Assembly: GCA_002361625.1 (NCBI GenBank)
Contig: DETL01000028.1
Location: 14,887 to 78,886 of the forward strand
DNA: 64,000 bases
Origin: Bacteroidales bacterium UBA3289
GTDB lineage: Bacteria > Bacteroidota > Bacteroidia > Bacteroidales > UBA932
Reading direction: 5' to 3'
Shown here: piece after piece, positions 10,801 to 17,773 of the stretch
How the letters are laid out: every line of letters begins with the position of its first letter
Numbering within the stretch: the first letter of the stretch is position 1
Made by a program: the position numbers and the translations under genes
Notes under the pieces: model-generated
Seen by the model: the letters and a program-made list of their open reading frames with translations, nothing else
Told to the model about the DNA's origin: nothing
The model's database searches: none

Positions 10801-11125
10801 GGAAACCGTCCACGAGGACCGTTTCACCGAGGGGAGCATAGACATTCTGGTTTTCGATCTTCCGGTAACCGAGCATTTCAATGTTCACGGAATAAGGACC
10901 GCCGGGGGTGATGCCGTTGATGCGGTAGTGGCCGTTCTCGTTCGTGACGGCATAGTAAGTGGCGCCGGTAGGACCGTACGTGGCGATGACGGTGGCGCCT
11001 GCGACAGGACCGCCCTTGTCGGATACGCGTCCTCCCAGGGAGGAAGTCGTCACCTGGGCATGGGCGACGACACCCGCTACCAGCATCGTGGCGGCGAGGA
11101 AAAGGAATTTGAGTTTGAATCTCAT
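7811..11125 (-). CDS. Oar-like TonB-dependent outer-membrane receptor
   Basis: Outer-membrane beta-barrel for TonB-driven uptake. Order: signal peptide (MRFKLKFLFLAATMLVAGVVAHA), carboxypeptidase-regulatory-like domain (about 25-105, SSLGGRVSDKGGPVAGATVI), plug region (about 110-240, with ITPFDVRHSGFTGGAINAVT), then a long barrel ending LLLSARLFF with the terminal aromatic typical of BamA substrates. The plug wording and the absence of a SusD partner place it with the Oar family rather than SusC. 1104 residues from the ATG at 11125; an upstream in-frame extension lies in AT-rich leader sequence. Substrate unknown. The 477-base upstream region contains a promoter and strong RNA structure. Confidence 0.9.
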   Translation of the reverse strand: MRFKLKFLFLAATMLVAGVVAHAQVTTSSLGGRVSDKGGPVAGATVIATYGPTGATYYAVTNENGHYRINGITPGGPYSVNIEMLGYRKIENQNVYAPLGETVLVDGFLEDESLNLDAAVFVADGNDSGMNIKRSGAGTAVSQRTMQSLPTVSRSMNDVMKLTPQASTTTNGLAVGGGNYRSSYVTVDGAAFNNAFGIGSNLPAGGSPISLDAIEQMSVNITPFDVRHSGFTGGAINAVTKSGTNDFHASVYDYYTSQAVRGYKVEGEDLNKTDFLNNTVGFTVGGPIIKNKLFFFINAEYTADTVPGSNKVVSTASGRVDPNFVPNTDVVRPTESFMEEVLNTLDSKYGYNPGRYQGYSLSTPDYKVMGRLDWIINSENKLNLRVSHTHNFDSNSPSSSVNPINPNPYDRNTYGRTSTYAQFFESSRYYQEQNFTSVAAELNSRLFDGKGANMLRATWSHQNEPRSFVGGNFPTVDILENYKDKDGKDNRAVLTSFGPDPFTFGNLRDVHTVVVTDELTWSAGINNFVAGLQYEYDNTKNGFMQGGLGYYVYDSWESFLSEGKPVAFAITHSNRDDLAQVFPAFSYNQASAYLQDEFDFSDYFKLTVGLRAELPFYPTIAGNENKEFLQLAAGSQSMKGLSTADMPKARINLSPRIGFNWDVLKNRNLVVRGGSGLYTGRIPFVWIVSVAGNSNCIQAQYIDTDGTNPNTPSFHATTDEILKDIYGGTFKAQDLAAPTGATLIDKNLKMPTTWKTSLAVDVNLPGGIKGSIEGIYNYDFNTVQALRLGYVEGDGIQLPGEPGKRASWTSERIKNSLGGTVSPYYLTNSNLHGTYYSVTAQLSKNFNNGLSLMAAYTRSDSKSIQEGYGDQVSSLFSGGNYSVNGSNKPELGHSAFVSPNRVIANIGYKIQEGKHLATTLGLFYEGFNHCFVGGYSYTRYSYTFGVRSGRYVNDVTGVGGSQNLMYIPTDADLAKMNFKDEANKAAFKEFIENDSYLSKHRGQYSERGAKVAPWQNRLNLKVAQDFILDVAGKPTTLQVGVDVLNVANLINSNWGLTKQVSSENILEISKAGSEGVYTFNAPTVKNYRNTFNTWQLLLSARLFF

Positions 11126-11304
11126 AAGGTTAAATAAAATGTTGGTTGAGTAAGAATAGGCAACAAAAGGGCGGAACCTCACGGCTGCACCCTTGTGTGA
11201 ACGGAAATTAATCAACTTATTAAACTATACATTCTTCCGTTCATAGATCTATATGTCCATCCAATGAATACACTATTTCCCTCCGGCTCCTTCGGGAGGA
11301 TACC
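11126..11304. other. receptor-proximal leader, no gene seen
   Basis: AT-rich stretch between the structured RNA and the receptor ATG. On the minus strand it carries a small CTCC-CGAA-GGAG hairpin (plus 11288-11299) just after the T-rich run. No frame with a plausible start and protein-like content was found, and no clear TAnnTTTG box was seen here. Confidence 0.5.
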
Positions 11305-11553
11305 CTAAAAAGAAAGTGTGGAGCATAACCGTTTATCTGGGAGAGGCTCTGGTAAGCCGTGTTCAAATAAACAATACCCCACACCCGTATGGAAAATGCC
11401 GCGAAAGGGCATGCTTTGCCATACAAGTGATGAAGGACACCGTCTATCCCTGAACACGTTGAAATTTACCAGATTTCTCCCAAGGATAAAAGCAGTTGCA
11501 CTTTCATCTAATATGTCTGCCAAGATCGGGACCCGGGAGTCCTGGATGCTTGA
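11305..11553 (-). ncRNA. candidate structured ncRNA or long 5' leader of the Oar-like receptor
   Basis: This 249-base stretch follows a near-perfect promoter and contains no convincing reading frame. Minus-strand hairpins seen: an outer GTATGG/CCATAC stem (plus 11387-11392 with 11419-11424) around ATGCC/GGCAT (11396-11400 with 11408-11412). Next comes a three-level nested stem: GTGTGG/CCACAC (11316-11321 with 11379-11384), GTTTAT/ATAAAC (11331-11336 with 11367-11372) and GGCT/AGCC (11345-11348 with 11355-11358). The last stem is followed by a T-rich run (plus 11307-11315) resembling a terminator. It could be a stand-alone small RNA or an attenuating leader for the receptor. I matched it to no known family; 6S RNA, tmRNA, SRP RNA and RNase P hallmarks were sought and not found. 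Confidence 0.5.
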
Positions 11554-11559
11554 CAGGCG

Positions 11560-11590
11560 CAAAGTTAGGAAATGTTTTCCGAATCACAAA
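11560..11590 (-). promoter_or_regulatory. consensus Bacteroidetes promoter for the structured RNA/receptor leader
   Basis: On the minus strand TTTG (plus 11587-11590) is followed after 19 bases by TAACTTTG (plus 11560-11567), a full match to TAnnTTTG. Transcription should start near 11553, 428 bases upstream of the receptor ATG. Such a long leader supports a functional RNA in between. Confidence 0.75.
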
Positions 11591-11602
11591 GCGTCAGGTG
11601 GT

Positions 11603-12775
11603 TCAGATCAGCTCCAGGATCAGGTCCACGTCTCCGAAATGCCCGACGGCACCGCTGTTCCGCTCCACATAAGTACGCGTGAGGGCGCCCCGCCAGACGA
11701 TGTCGTCCCGGGTGTGGAGCGGCAGTTCGATCTCGAAGCCGTAGCTCTTGGAATTGTATTTGACCATGGCGGAGCATTTCCAGCTCGTCAGGGAGCCGCC
11801 GTCATCCTCCACCATCATGAAGGCACAGTTGTCCAGCATGCCGGTCCATTCCGACACGAGCACGGCATTGAAGTCCACCGGCTTCCCGACCTGGTTCCGT
11901 TTCACGACGACCAGGAAATCCGTGACGGAAGGGGAGTAAAGCTTCAGCTCCGCTTCCGTGGAGGCCGTAAAGTCTTCTACTGCAGCGCATTTGACGAAAA
12001 ATTCACTTCCCCCCGCGAACCAGCTGTCGAATTGGCGGTTCGCTTGGAACGAGCGGAGGACGAGGGTCTGGAAGTAGTTGCCCCGGCTGCTCGTCCCCCG
12101 GGTGCCGGGCGTGATGAAACCGCCACCCTGGCCCCAGTCGGGATCCTCCCGGCGACGCATCTCCAGCGACTTGTATTCCGCATCGGCATTCCGGTTGATG
12201 ACCCAGACGGGGCGTTCGCGGGCCATTTCCTCATCCACGACGAGTTCCTCCACGGTCCCGTCCTCCCGGCGGAGATAGCCGATGTTCCGGACCGAATTGT
12301 CGCCGGGATCGAACGTGACGACGGGTGTCCGGTAGTCGTCGAACAGTTCCGAATAAGGCCAGTAGATCTGGACATCCGACGAGGAGAGCTGGTCCAGGAA
12401 GGCCTCGGGGTCTATGGCGCGGGTGCCGGCGAAGGTGCGCCGGACCTGTTCGGACAGAAGGTCCCGCAGCGGGACAGGATAGGCTTCCACCCGGGTGCCC
12501 GCCTCCTCGGACCCAACACCGGCTCCCGGTGTCAGGAAGAGCTGTTTCATCGTATATTCCGTGTCATAACCGTTGTCGGAGGAGGCGGAAACGGCGTCCC
12601 TCACCTCATCCACCTGCGAATCTCCTACCGGTACGACGGCGAGGAGCTGTGCGATGTCCTCCAGGGTGAAGATGTACTCGTTCTCCCCGGTGTGGAGAGT
12701 CCGGTCGTTGTCCAGCCGCTCACAGGCGGCCAGGAAGATGCCGCAGAGGCATCCCAAAAACAGCGTGCGCTTCAT
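11603..12775 (-). CDS. uncharacterised lipoprotein
   Basis: A 390-residue protein I do not recognise. The N-terminus MKRTLFLGCLCGIFLAACERLDND is a lipoprotein signal with lipobox LAAC (Cys18), so it is exported and lipid-anchored. The rest is acidic and aromatic with no motif I can name; a glycine-rich GQGGGFITPGTRGTSSRG lies mid-protein, and the C-terminal half looks like alternating beta strands ending FGDVDLILELI. It has its own promoter-like boxes upstream and the receptor leader downstream. It may be a surface protein working with the neighbouring receptor, but nothing in the sequence proves this. Confidence 0.8.
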   Translation of the reverse strand: MKRTLFLGCLCGIFLAACERLDNDRTLHTGENEYIFTLEDIAQLLAVVPVGDSQVDEVRDAVSASSDNGYDTEYTMKQLFLTPGAGVGSEEAGTRVEAYPVPLRDLLSEQVRRTFAGTRAIDPEAFLDQLSSSDVQIYWPYSELFDDYRTPVVTFDPGDNSVRNIGYLRREDGTVEELVVDEEMARERPVWVINRNADAEYKSLEMRRREDPDWGQGGGFITPGTRGTSSRGNYFQTLVLRSFQANRQFDSWFAGGSEFFVKCAAVEDFTASTEAELKLYSPSVTDFLVVVKRNQVGKPVDFNAVLVSEWTGMLDNCAFMMVEDDGGSLTSWKCSAMVKYNSKSYGFEIELPLHTRDDIVWRGALTRTYVERNSGAVGHFGDVDLILELI

Positions 12776-12813
12776 GTCAATCTTTTCCGGGGCCAGTCCC
12801 GGTTCCTTCCCTG

Positions 12814-12845
12814 CAAAGTACCGGAAAACTATCCGCGTTCACAAA
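12814..12845 (-). promoter_or_regulatory. probable promoter of the 12775 lipoprotein gene
   Basis: On the minus strand TTTG (plus 12842-12845), 21 bases, then TACTTTG (plus 12814-12820), 38 bases upstream of the ATG. The -7 box is one base short of consensus. Confidence 0.5.
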
Positions 12846-12868
12846 AGCGAGTACGGATAAAGTCGGGA

Positions 12869-12899
12869 AACGGCCTCCCAGCGCACTGGAAGGCCGTTC
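12869..12899 (-). terminator. probable terminator of the sulfatase/GH20/susCD operon
   Basis: Long stem AACGGCCT-TCCAG / CTGGG-AGGCCGTT with loop TGCG on the minus strand, 39 bases after the sulfatase stop at 12938. It has a short, weak T-run (TTTCCCGACTTT), so efficiency is uncertain. Confidence 0.6.
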
Positions 12900-12937
12900 A
12901 AAGCCCGAAAGTTTACGGTCAAAATCCGAAAACGGGA

Positions 12938-14506
12938 TCAGTTGCCGCCGGGTCTTTCCCCGGTGCCCGCCCCGGACAGGAGCCTTTCCCCGGCCAGGAT
13001 TTCCGTCAGCATCCGAAGCGTATCGGGCTGGTCTCCGGCAACGTTTTGCTGTTCGCGCGGGTCTGCAGAAAGGTCGAACAGTTGGGGGAAGGGTCGGTAT
13101 CCCAGCTCGGAACCCGGGGCCCACCGGTACTCTTCCGGCCCGTCCGAAGGCTCGACGTATTTCCAGCGGGGCGTCCGGATCGACAGGGTCCGGTTGTTGG
13201 CCTGTTCCACCACGTACGGCCGTCCCACCGGATCCTGCCCCAGCCAGGCGTCAAGGCCGTCGCGGCTGTCCGGAGCGGCTCCGCGGGGCAGGGCCGCGCC
13301 CAGAAGGCGGGCCAGCGAAGCGAAAAGGTCCACTTGGGAGACGAGGGCCTCGGACTGGGTCCCGGCTGCGATGCGGCCGGGCCAGCGGACGATGGCAGGA
13401 ACCCGGGAACCGGCTTCGTAAACGCCGTATTTGTTCCCCCGCAGGGTCCCCGAAGGGCTGTGCCCGTTCAGCAGTTCCCGGGCCTGGTCCTGGTATCCGT
13501 CCTCCAGGACGGGACCGTTGTCGCTGGTGACGATCAGGATCGTGTTTTCCGTGAGCCCGAGCCGATCCAGCTGTTCCATGACGGCGCCTACCGTCCAGTC
13601 GAATTCCACGATGGCGTCGCCGCGCAGCCCCATTCCGGACCGTCCCCGGAACCGTTCATGCGGGAAGCGGGGGACGTGGATGTCGTTGGTCGCGAGATAG
13701 ACGAAAAAGGGCTTGTCCTTGTTCCTTTCCATGAAATCGAGCGCATGGACGGTGATGGAATCGGCGATGTTCTCGTCTTTCCACAGGGCCTTGCCGCCAC
13801 CTTTCATGTATCCGATCCGTCCGATCCCGTTGACAATGGCCTGGTTGTGCCCGACTCCGGGCGTGGACGGGAGGTTGAAGAGCAGTTCCGGGTGGTCCTT
13901 GGCGAGCGGTTCTCCCTCGAAGGGCTGCCGGTAACTGACCTCGATGGGGGCCGACGGATCGTATTGGGCTACCCGGCCGTTTTCAATGAACACGCAGGGA
14001 ACCCGGTCGCCCGTGGCTGCCATGATATAGGATTCCCGGAACCCGATGTCGGCAAGGCCGGTCGGAAGCGGGGCGTTCCAATCCTGCTCACCTCCCTTCT
14101 CTCCCAGGCCCAGATGCCATTTCCCGAACGCGCCGGTGGCATAGCCTTCGTTTGCGAAGACATCGGCCAGGGTATATTGTCCGGGGCGGATGATCATGCC
14201 GGCGTCGCCCACGGCGATGTCGGTATCGTTCCGGCGCCAGGCGTACTCCCCGGTAAGCAGGGAGTAGCGGGAGGGGGTGGATACCGAGGAGGTCGCGTAC
14301 GCCTGGGTCAGGCGGACGCCTTGCATGGCCAGCCGGTCCACATGGGGCGTTTCCACATTCCGGGCGCCATAGCATCCCAGGTCTCCATACCCGAGATCAT
14401 CGGCCAGGATGATCACTACATTCGGGGGGCCTTCCGTCCTCCCTGGCTGGACGCAGGATGATGCGACAGCGGGAAGGCAGGCGGCGTACCATAATTTACC
14501 TTTCAT
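12938..14506 (-). CDS. Ser-type S1 family sulfatase (arylsulfatase-like), last gene of the PUL operon
   Basis: Exported S1 sulfatase removing sulfate esters from glycans. The N-terminus has a hydrophobic signal with Cys18 (possible lipoprotein, weak lipobox). The metal-site motif VVIILADDLGYGDLGCYG (about 30-47) and GKWHLGLGEKGG are typical. The sulfatase signature is S76-T-P-S-R80 followed by YSLLTG, so the residue converted to formylglycine is Ser, not Cys; maturation needs an anaerobic radical-SAM enzyme (anSME) not present here. TSDNGPVLED is the second metal site. The start lies 16 bases after the GH20 stop. It resembles galactose- or cerebroside-type arylsulfatases; the exact sulfated sugar cannot be told. 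Confidence 0.93.
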   Translation of the reverse strand: MKGKLWYAACLPAVASSCVQPGRTEGPPNVVIILADDLGYGDLGCYGARNVETPHVDRLAMQGVRLTQAYATSSVSTPSRYSLLTGEYAWRRNDTDIAVGDAGMIIRPGQYTLADVFANEGYATGAFGKWHLGLGEKGGEQDWNAPLPTGLADIGFRESYIMAATGDRVPCVFIENGRVAQYDPSAPIEVSYRQPFEGEPLAKDHPELLFNLPSTPGVGHNQAIVNGIGRIGYMKGGGKALWKDENIADSITVHALDFMERNKDKPFFVYLATNDIHVPRFPHERFRGRSGMGLRGDAIVEFDWTVGAVMEQLDRLGLTENTILIVTSDNGPVLEDGYQDQARELLNGHSPSGTLRGNKYGVYEAGSRVPAIVRWPGRIAAGTQSEALVSQVDLFASLARLLGAALPRGAAPDSRDGLDAWLGQDPVGRPYVVEQANNRTLSIRTPRWKYVEPSDGPEEYRWAPGSELGYRPFPQLFDLSADPREQQNVAGDQPDTLRMLTEILAGERLLSGAGTGERPGGN

Positions 14507-14522
14507 ACGGTTCTCTTTCGTG

Positions 14523-16097
14523 TCAATGCCAGGCTTCGGCGATGTCCTTTTTCCAATTCCAGCCGCGGCGGTCGTAGAGCTGCGTCATCTTCTCCAATCT
14601 GGGGAGGAACGCATCCAGGTCCTTCGGGGCACCCCATTGCAGTTCCGCGAGCGCGGCGATGCGGGGCAGCATTTCCCATTCCATCTTGGTGGAATCGGCG
14701 ACCCATTCGGTCCAGATGCACCCTTCGGCTCCGATGACATTTTTCCGCTCCGTCTCGGAAAGCTCGGCCGGAACGACCTCCAGGCTATATACGCGGTCGA
14801 TGCTTTCCCGTCCGGTCAGACGGTTCCACCGGGGATTGCTGAAATACAGATGCTGGATGGGACAGGTGACGGTCGGGTGCCCTTCGCGGGCGGAGCGGAG
14901 CGCGGCTTTCGGGGAAGTCCATGCCAGGACCGTGACATCCGGGGCCGGCGTCCCTTCCAGGATCTCATCCCACCCCATCATGTGCCGGCCGCGGGCCCGG
15001 AGCACCTCCTGCATCTGTTCCATGAACCAAGTCTGAAGCCGGTTCTCCTTGCTTTTCCCCGGCAGGTCCTTCAAGCCGAGCTCACGGATCCGGGCCTGGC
15101 AGTCCGGACAGGATTCCCAGCGTTCTTTCGGGCATTCGTCCCCTCCCAGGTGGATGTACTGCGACGGGAAGATGTCCATCACTTCCTCCAAGACGGCTTT
15201 CGCGAAGTCCAGGGTCGCATCCTTCCCGGGACAGAGTACGTCGGCAAACACGCCGTAACGCTCCGCGACGGCATAAGGACCGCCTGTACAACCCAGTTCG
15301 GGATAGGAAGCGAGCGCCGCGAGCATGTGGCCGGGCATGTCGATTTCCGGGATGACCGTGATCTGCCGGTCGGCCGCATAGCGGACCAGGTGTTCCATCT
15401 CCTCCCGGGTGTAATGACCCTGGACGGGAATGGTGTCGAACTGGGTCGAACCCGGCTCCAGGATGCTCCGGGAGCGGTAGGCGCCGACCTCCGTCAGGCG
15501 CGGATAGGCCGGGACCGGGATCCGCCATCCCTGGTCCTCGGTCAGGTGCCAGTGGAAGACGTTGATCCCATGCAGGGCCATGATGTCCAGGAGTTCTTCC
15601 AGATAGCCGATGTCGAAATAGTGACGGCCGACATCCACCATGAACCCGCGGTAGGAGAAAGCCGGAGTATCCTGGACCGTCGCTGCCGGGAGGGCGGGAC
15701 GGCCTTGGGGATGGACAGGGAGGGCTTTGTACAGGGTCTGCGTTCCATAGAAGACCCCTTTCCCGCTGCCTCCGGCGATGTGGATGCCGTTTTTCCGGCA
15801 CTGGATCCGGTAGCCTTCTTCAGGAAGGGTCGGGTCGATGGAAAGGACGATCCGCCCCTTTTCCGACAGGGCCGGTTTCATCCCCGTGGCTTCTTCCAGC
15901 GCTTCGGAGAGCAGCCGGGCGGTCGTCTCCAGTTCCCGGGGTGCCTGGATGGCCGTCCGGGGAGAAAACACGAAGGGGGCGCCTTCCTCGACCGTGATCT
16001 CTTTCGGCAGGGGGCTGACGGCGAAATCACCCAGGACGGGGTCCGGGGCGCAAGCCGCCGTCGCAAGCAGGATGGCTATGAGAGGATGGAATTTCAT
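14523..16097 (-). CDS. GH20 beta-N-acetylhexosaminidase
   Basis: Exo-acting hydrolase releasing terminal beta-GlcNAc or GalNAc by substrate-assisted catalysis. Lipoprotein-like signal (LATAAC, Cys16). The N-terminal GH20b domain covers about 20-145 and the TIM barrel starts at YRGFMVDVGRHYFD. The sequence HGINVFHWHLTEDQGWRI and the catalytic pair D320-E321 in YIHLGGDEC are intact. 524 residues, a normal length. Its ATG overlaps the stop of the upstream sulfatase (ATGA), showing translational coupling. With two sulfatases, it suggests sequential desulfation and removal of HexNAc. Confidence 0.95.
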   Translation of the reverse strand: MKFHPLIAILLATAACAPDPVLGDFAVSPLPKEITVEEGAPFVFSPRTAIQAPRELETTARLLSEALEEATGMKPALSEKGRIVLSIDPTLPEEGYRIQCRKNGIHIAGGSGKGVFYGTQTLYKALPVHPQGRPALPAATVQDTPAFSYRGFMVDVGRHYFDIGYLEELLDIMALHGINVFHWHLTEDQGWRIPVPAYPRLTEVGAYRSRSILEPGSTQFDTIPVQGHYTREEMEHLVRYAADRQITVIPEIDMPGHMLAALASYPELGCTGGPYAVAERYGVFADVLCPGKDATLDFAKAVLEEVMDIFPSQYIHLGGDECPKERWESCPDCQARIRELGLKDLPGKSKENRLQTWFMEQMQEVLRARGRHMMGWDEILEGTPAPDVTVLAWTSPKAALRSAREGHPTVTCPIQHLYFSNPRWNRLTGRESIDRVYSLEVVPAELSETERKNVIGAEGCIWTEWVADSTKMEWEMLPRIAALAELQWGAPKDLDAFLPRLEKMTQLYDRRGWNWKKDIAEAWH

Positions 16098-17773
16098 AAG
16101 GTTTGTTCAATCGGATCCTGATACAGCTTCTGCAGCCGGTGCAGTTCATCGAGCAGTTCCTTCGTGACGGCTTCCGTCCCGGGTTCCCCGTAGATGTTGT
16201 GAAGCTGCAACGGATCTTGCTCCAAGTCAAACAGTTCCCATTCGTCGATGTCGTTGTAGAAGTGCATCAGACTGTAGCGTTCCGTCCGGACGCCATAGTG
16301 GCGGCGGACCGAATGCTCGGCCGGATACTCGTAGAAATGGTAGTAGAGCGACCGGCGCCATCCCTTCCCTTCGGAGGTCTCCACGTTCGCCGGCTTTTCT
16401 CCCCGCAGGAGAGGCAGGAAACTCTCGCCCTGGATGTCCTCCGGGACAGGCAGTCCGGCCATCTCCAGGATCGTGGGAGCATAGTCGATGTTCTGGATGA
16501 ATTCGTCGATGTCGTTGGAGCGGTGTCCGAAGTCGGCTCCCAGGACCCGGGTGCGACCCTTGGCCGCCTTCACGGGCTTCCCGCCCGGCATCCTGACCAG
16601 GAACGGTGTCCGGAAGCTCTCCTCGTACATGAACCGCTTGTCGAAATACCCGTGTTCGCCCATGTAGAACCCCTGGTCGGAGGTATAGATCACGACGGTA
16701 TTCTCCAGCAGGCCATGCTCTTCGAGGTACTCATAGACCCGGCCCACATTCCGGTCCACGGATTGGATGACGCTGCAATAGTCCCGCATGTAGCGCTGGT
16801 ATTTCCACTCATACAGGGCTTTCCCGGAAAGGTTGTCCCGCTTGAACTGCGCGATGATCGGGTCGTAATACGCATCCCAGGCGGCCTGCTGCTGCGCGTC
16901 CATCCGGCCTTCCACGATTTCGCCGGGTGCGAGGTCCTGCCGATACAGGCTGCGGCCATACTCCTCCAGCCACGGTTGTTCCGGGGTATGGATCTCGTTT
17001 TCCCGGTCCGCCATCTTCAGGTCGTAGATGATGTTCATGTCGGCGAGGATGCTCATTTCCTGCTTGGCGGCGGCTTCGCGGGTGGCGTAGTCGTCATAGA
17101 AGGTTTCCGGAAGCGGGAAGGTGACCTCGTCGAAGCTCCCCAGGTCCTGCAGGTCCGGCATCCAGCTGCGGTGCGGAGCCTTGTAGTGGAGGAACAGGCA
17201 GAAAGGTTTGTCGGCATCCCGATGCTCCAGCCACTCGAAGGCTACGTCCGTCGTGATATCCGTGGAATAGCCGGGGCGGACGACCTTTTCCCCGTTCCGG
17301 ATGAATACCGGGTTGTAGTAATCGCCCTGTCCGGTGAGGATGTCCCAGTAATCGAATCCCGTGGGATCGCTCACCAGGTGCCATTTCCCGATCATCGCCG
17401 TCTGGTATCCGCCCGCCTGCAGCAACTTCGGCAGTGTCTGCTGACTGCCGTCGAAGATGCCATGCTCGTTGTTCGTGAAACCGTTGGCATGACTGTGCTT
17501 GCCGGTCAGCAGGCAGGCCCGGGAAGGTCCGCTCAGGGAATTTGCGACAAAACTGTTCGTGAAGCGGGCCCCTTCCTCGGCCAGGCGGTCGATGTTGGGG
17601 GTCCGCATGAACCGCTGGTCATACGCGCTGATGGTCTGGTAGGCGTGGTCGTCACACATGATGTAAACGACATTCAGCGGCTTTTCGGGCTTTTTCTTTG
17701 CTTGGGAACAGGAGACTGCGGCCGCCGTGGCCGCAGCTCCTGTCAACATCAGAAAGAGTCTGGGAGCGTCCAT
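16094..17773 (-). CDS. Ser-type S1 family sulfatase, candidate GlcNAc-6-sulfatase-like
   Basis: Exported S1 sulfatase of 559 residues. The signal ends AAAVSC (Cys22), so it is probably a lipoprotein. First metal site NVVYIMCDDHAYQTIS (about 34-49). Signature S81-G-P-S-R85 followed by ACLLTGKHSH shows a Ser-type enzyme needing anSME. GKWHL and YTSDQGFYMGEHGYFDKRFMYEE are the distal metal and substrate-site motifs. The HAYQT/SHANG wording and C-terminal layout recall the S1_11 (N-acetylglucosamine-6-O-sulfatase) group; this is recollection, not a search. The start at 17773 overlaps the susD stop by one base (TAATG); an upstream in-frame ATG would extend it into susD and is less likely. Confidence 0.93.
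   Translation of the reverse strand: MDAPRLFLMLTGAAATAAAVSCSQAKKKPEKPLNVVYIMCDDHAYQTISAYDQRFMRTPNIDRLAEEGARFTNSFVANSLSGPSRACLLTGKHSHANGFTNNEHGIFDGSQQTLPKLLQAGGYQTAMIGKWHLVSDPTGFDYWDILTGQGDYYNPVFIRNGEKVVRPGYSTDITTDVAFEWLEHRDADKPFCLFLHYKAPHRSWMPDLQDLGSFDEVTFPLPETFYDDYATREAAAKQEMSILADMNIIYDLKMADRENEIHTPEQPWLEEYGRSLYRQDLAPGEIVEGRMDAQQQAAWDAYYDPIIAQFKRDNLSGKALYEWKYQRYMRDYCSVIQSVDRNVGRVYEYLEEHGLLENTVVIYTSDQGFYMGEHGYFDKRFMYEESFRTPFLVRMPGGKPVKAAKGRTRVLGADFGHRSNDIDEFIQNIDYAPTILEMAGLPVPEDIQGESFLPLLRGEKPANVETSEGKGWRRSLYYHFYEYPAEHSVRRHYGVRTERYSLMHFYNDIDEWELFDLEQDPLQLHNIYGEPGTEAVTKELLDELHRLQKLYQDPIEQTL

Noticed and set aside
7745..11137. 1130-codon plus-strand frame over the Oar-like receptor
   Set aside because: Low-complexity Val/Gly/Asp/His-rich translation typical of antisense to a GC-rich gene; starts inside the terminator.
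11305..11553. Identification as 6S RNA, tmRNA, SRP RNA or RNase P RNA
   Set aside because: No tmRNA tag or TpsiC-like end, no SRP loop or RNase P core sequence, and the 5' and 3' ends do not pair as 6S would need.
11305..11562. 85-codon minus-strand frame in the receptor leader
   Set aside because: Starts with TTG inside the promoter -7 box and runs through strong hairpins; RNA structure explains the region better.
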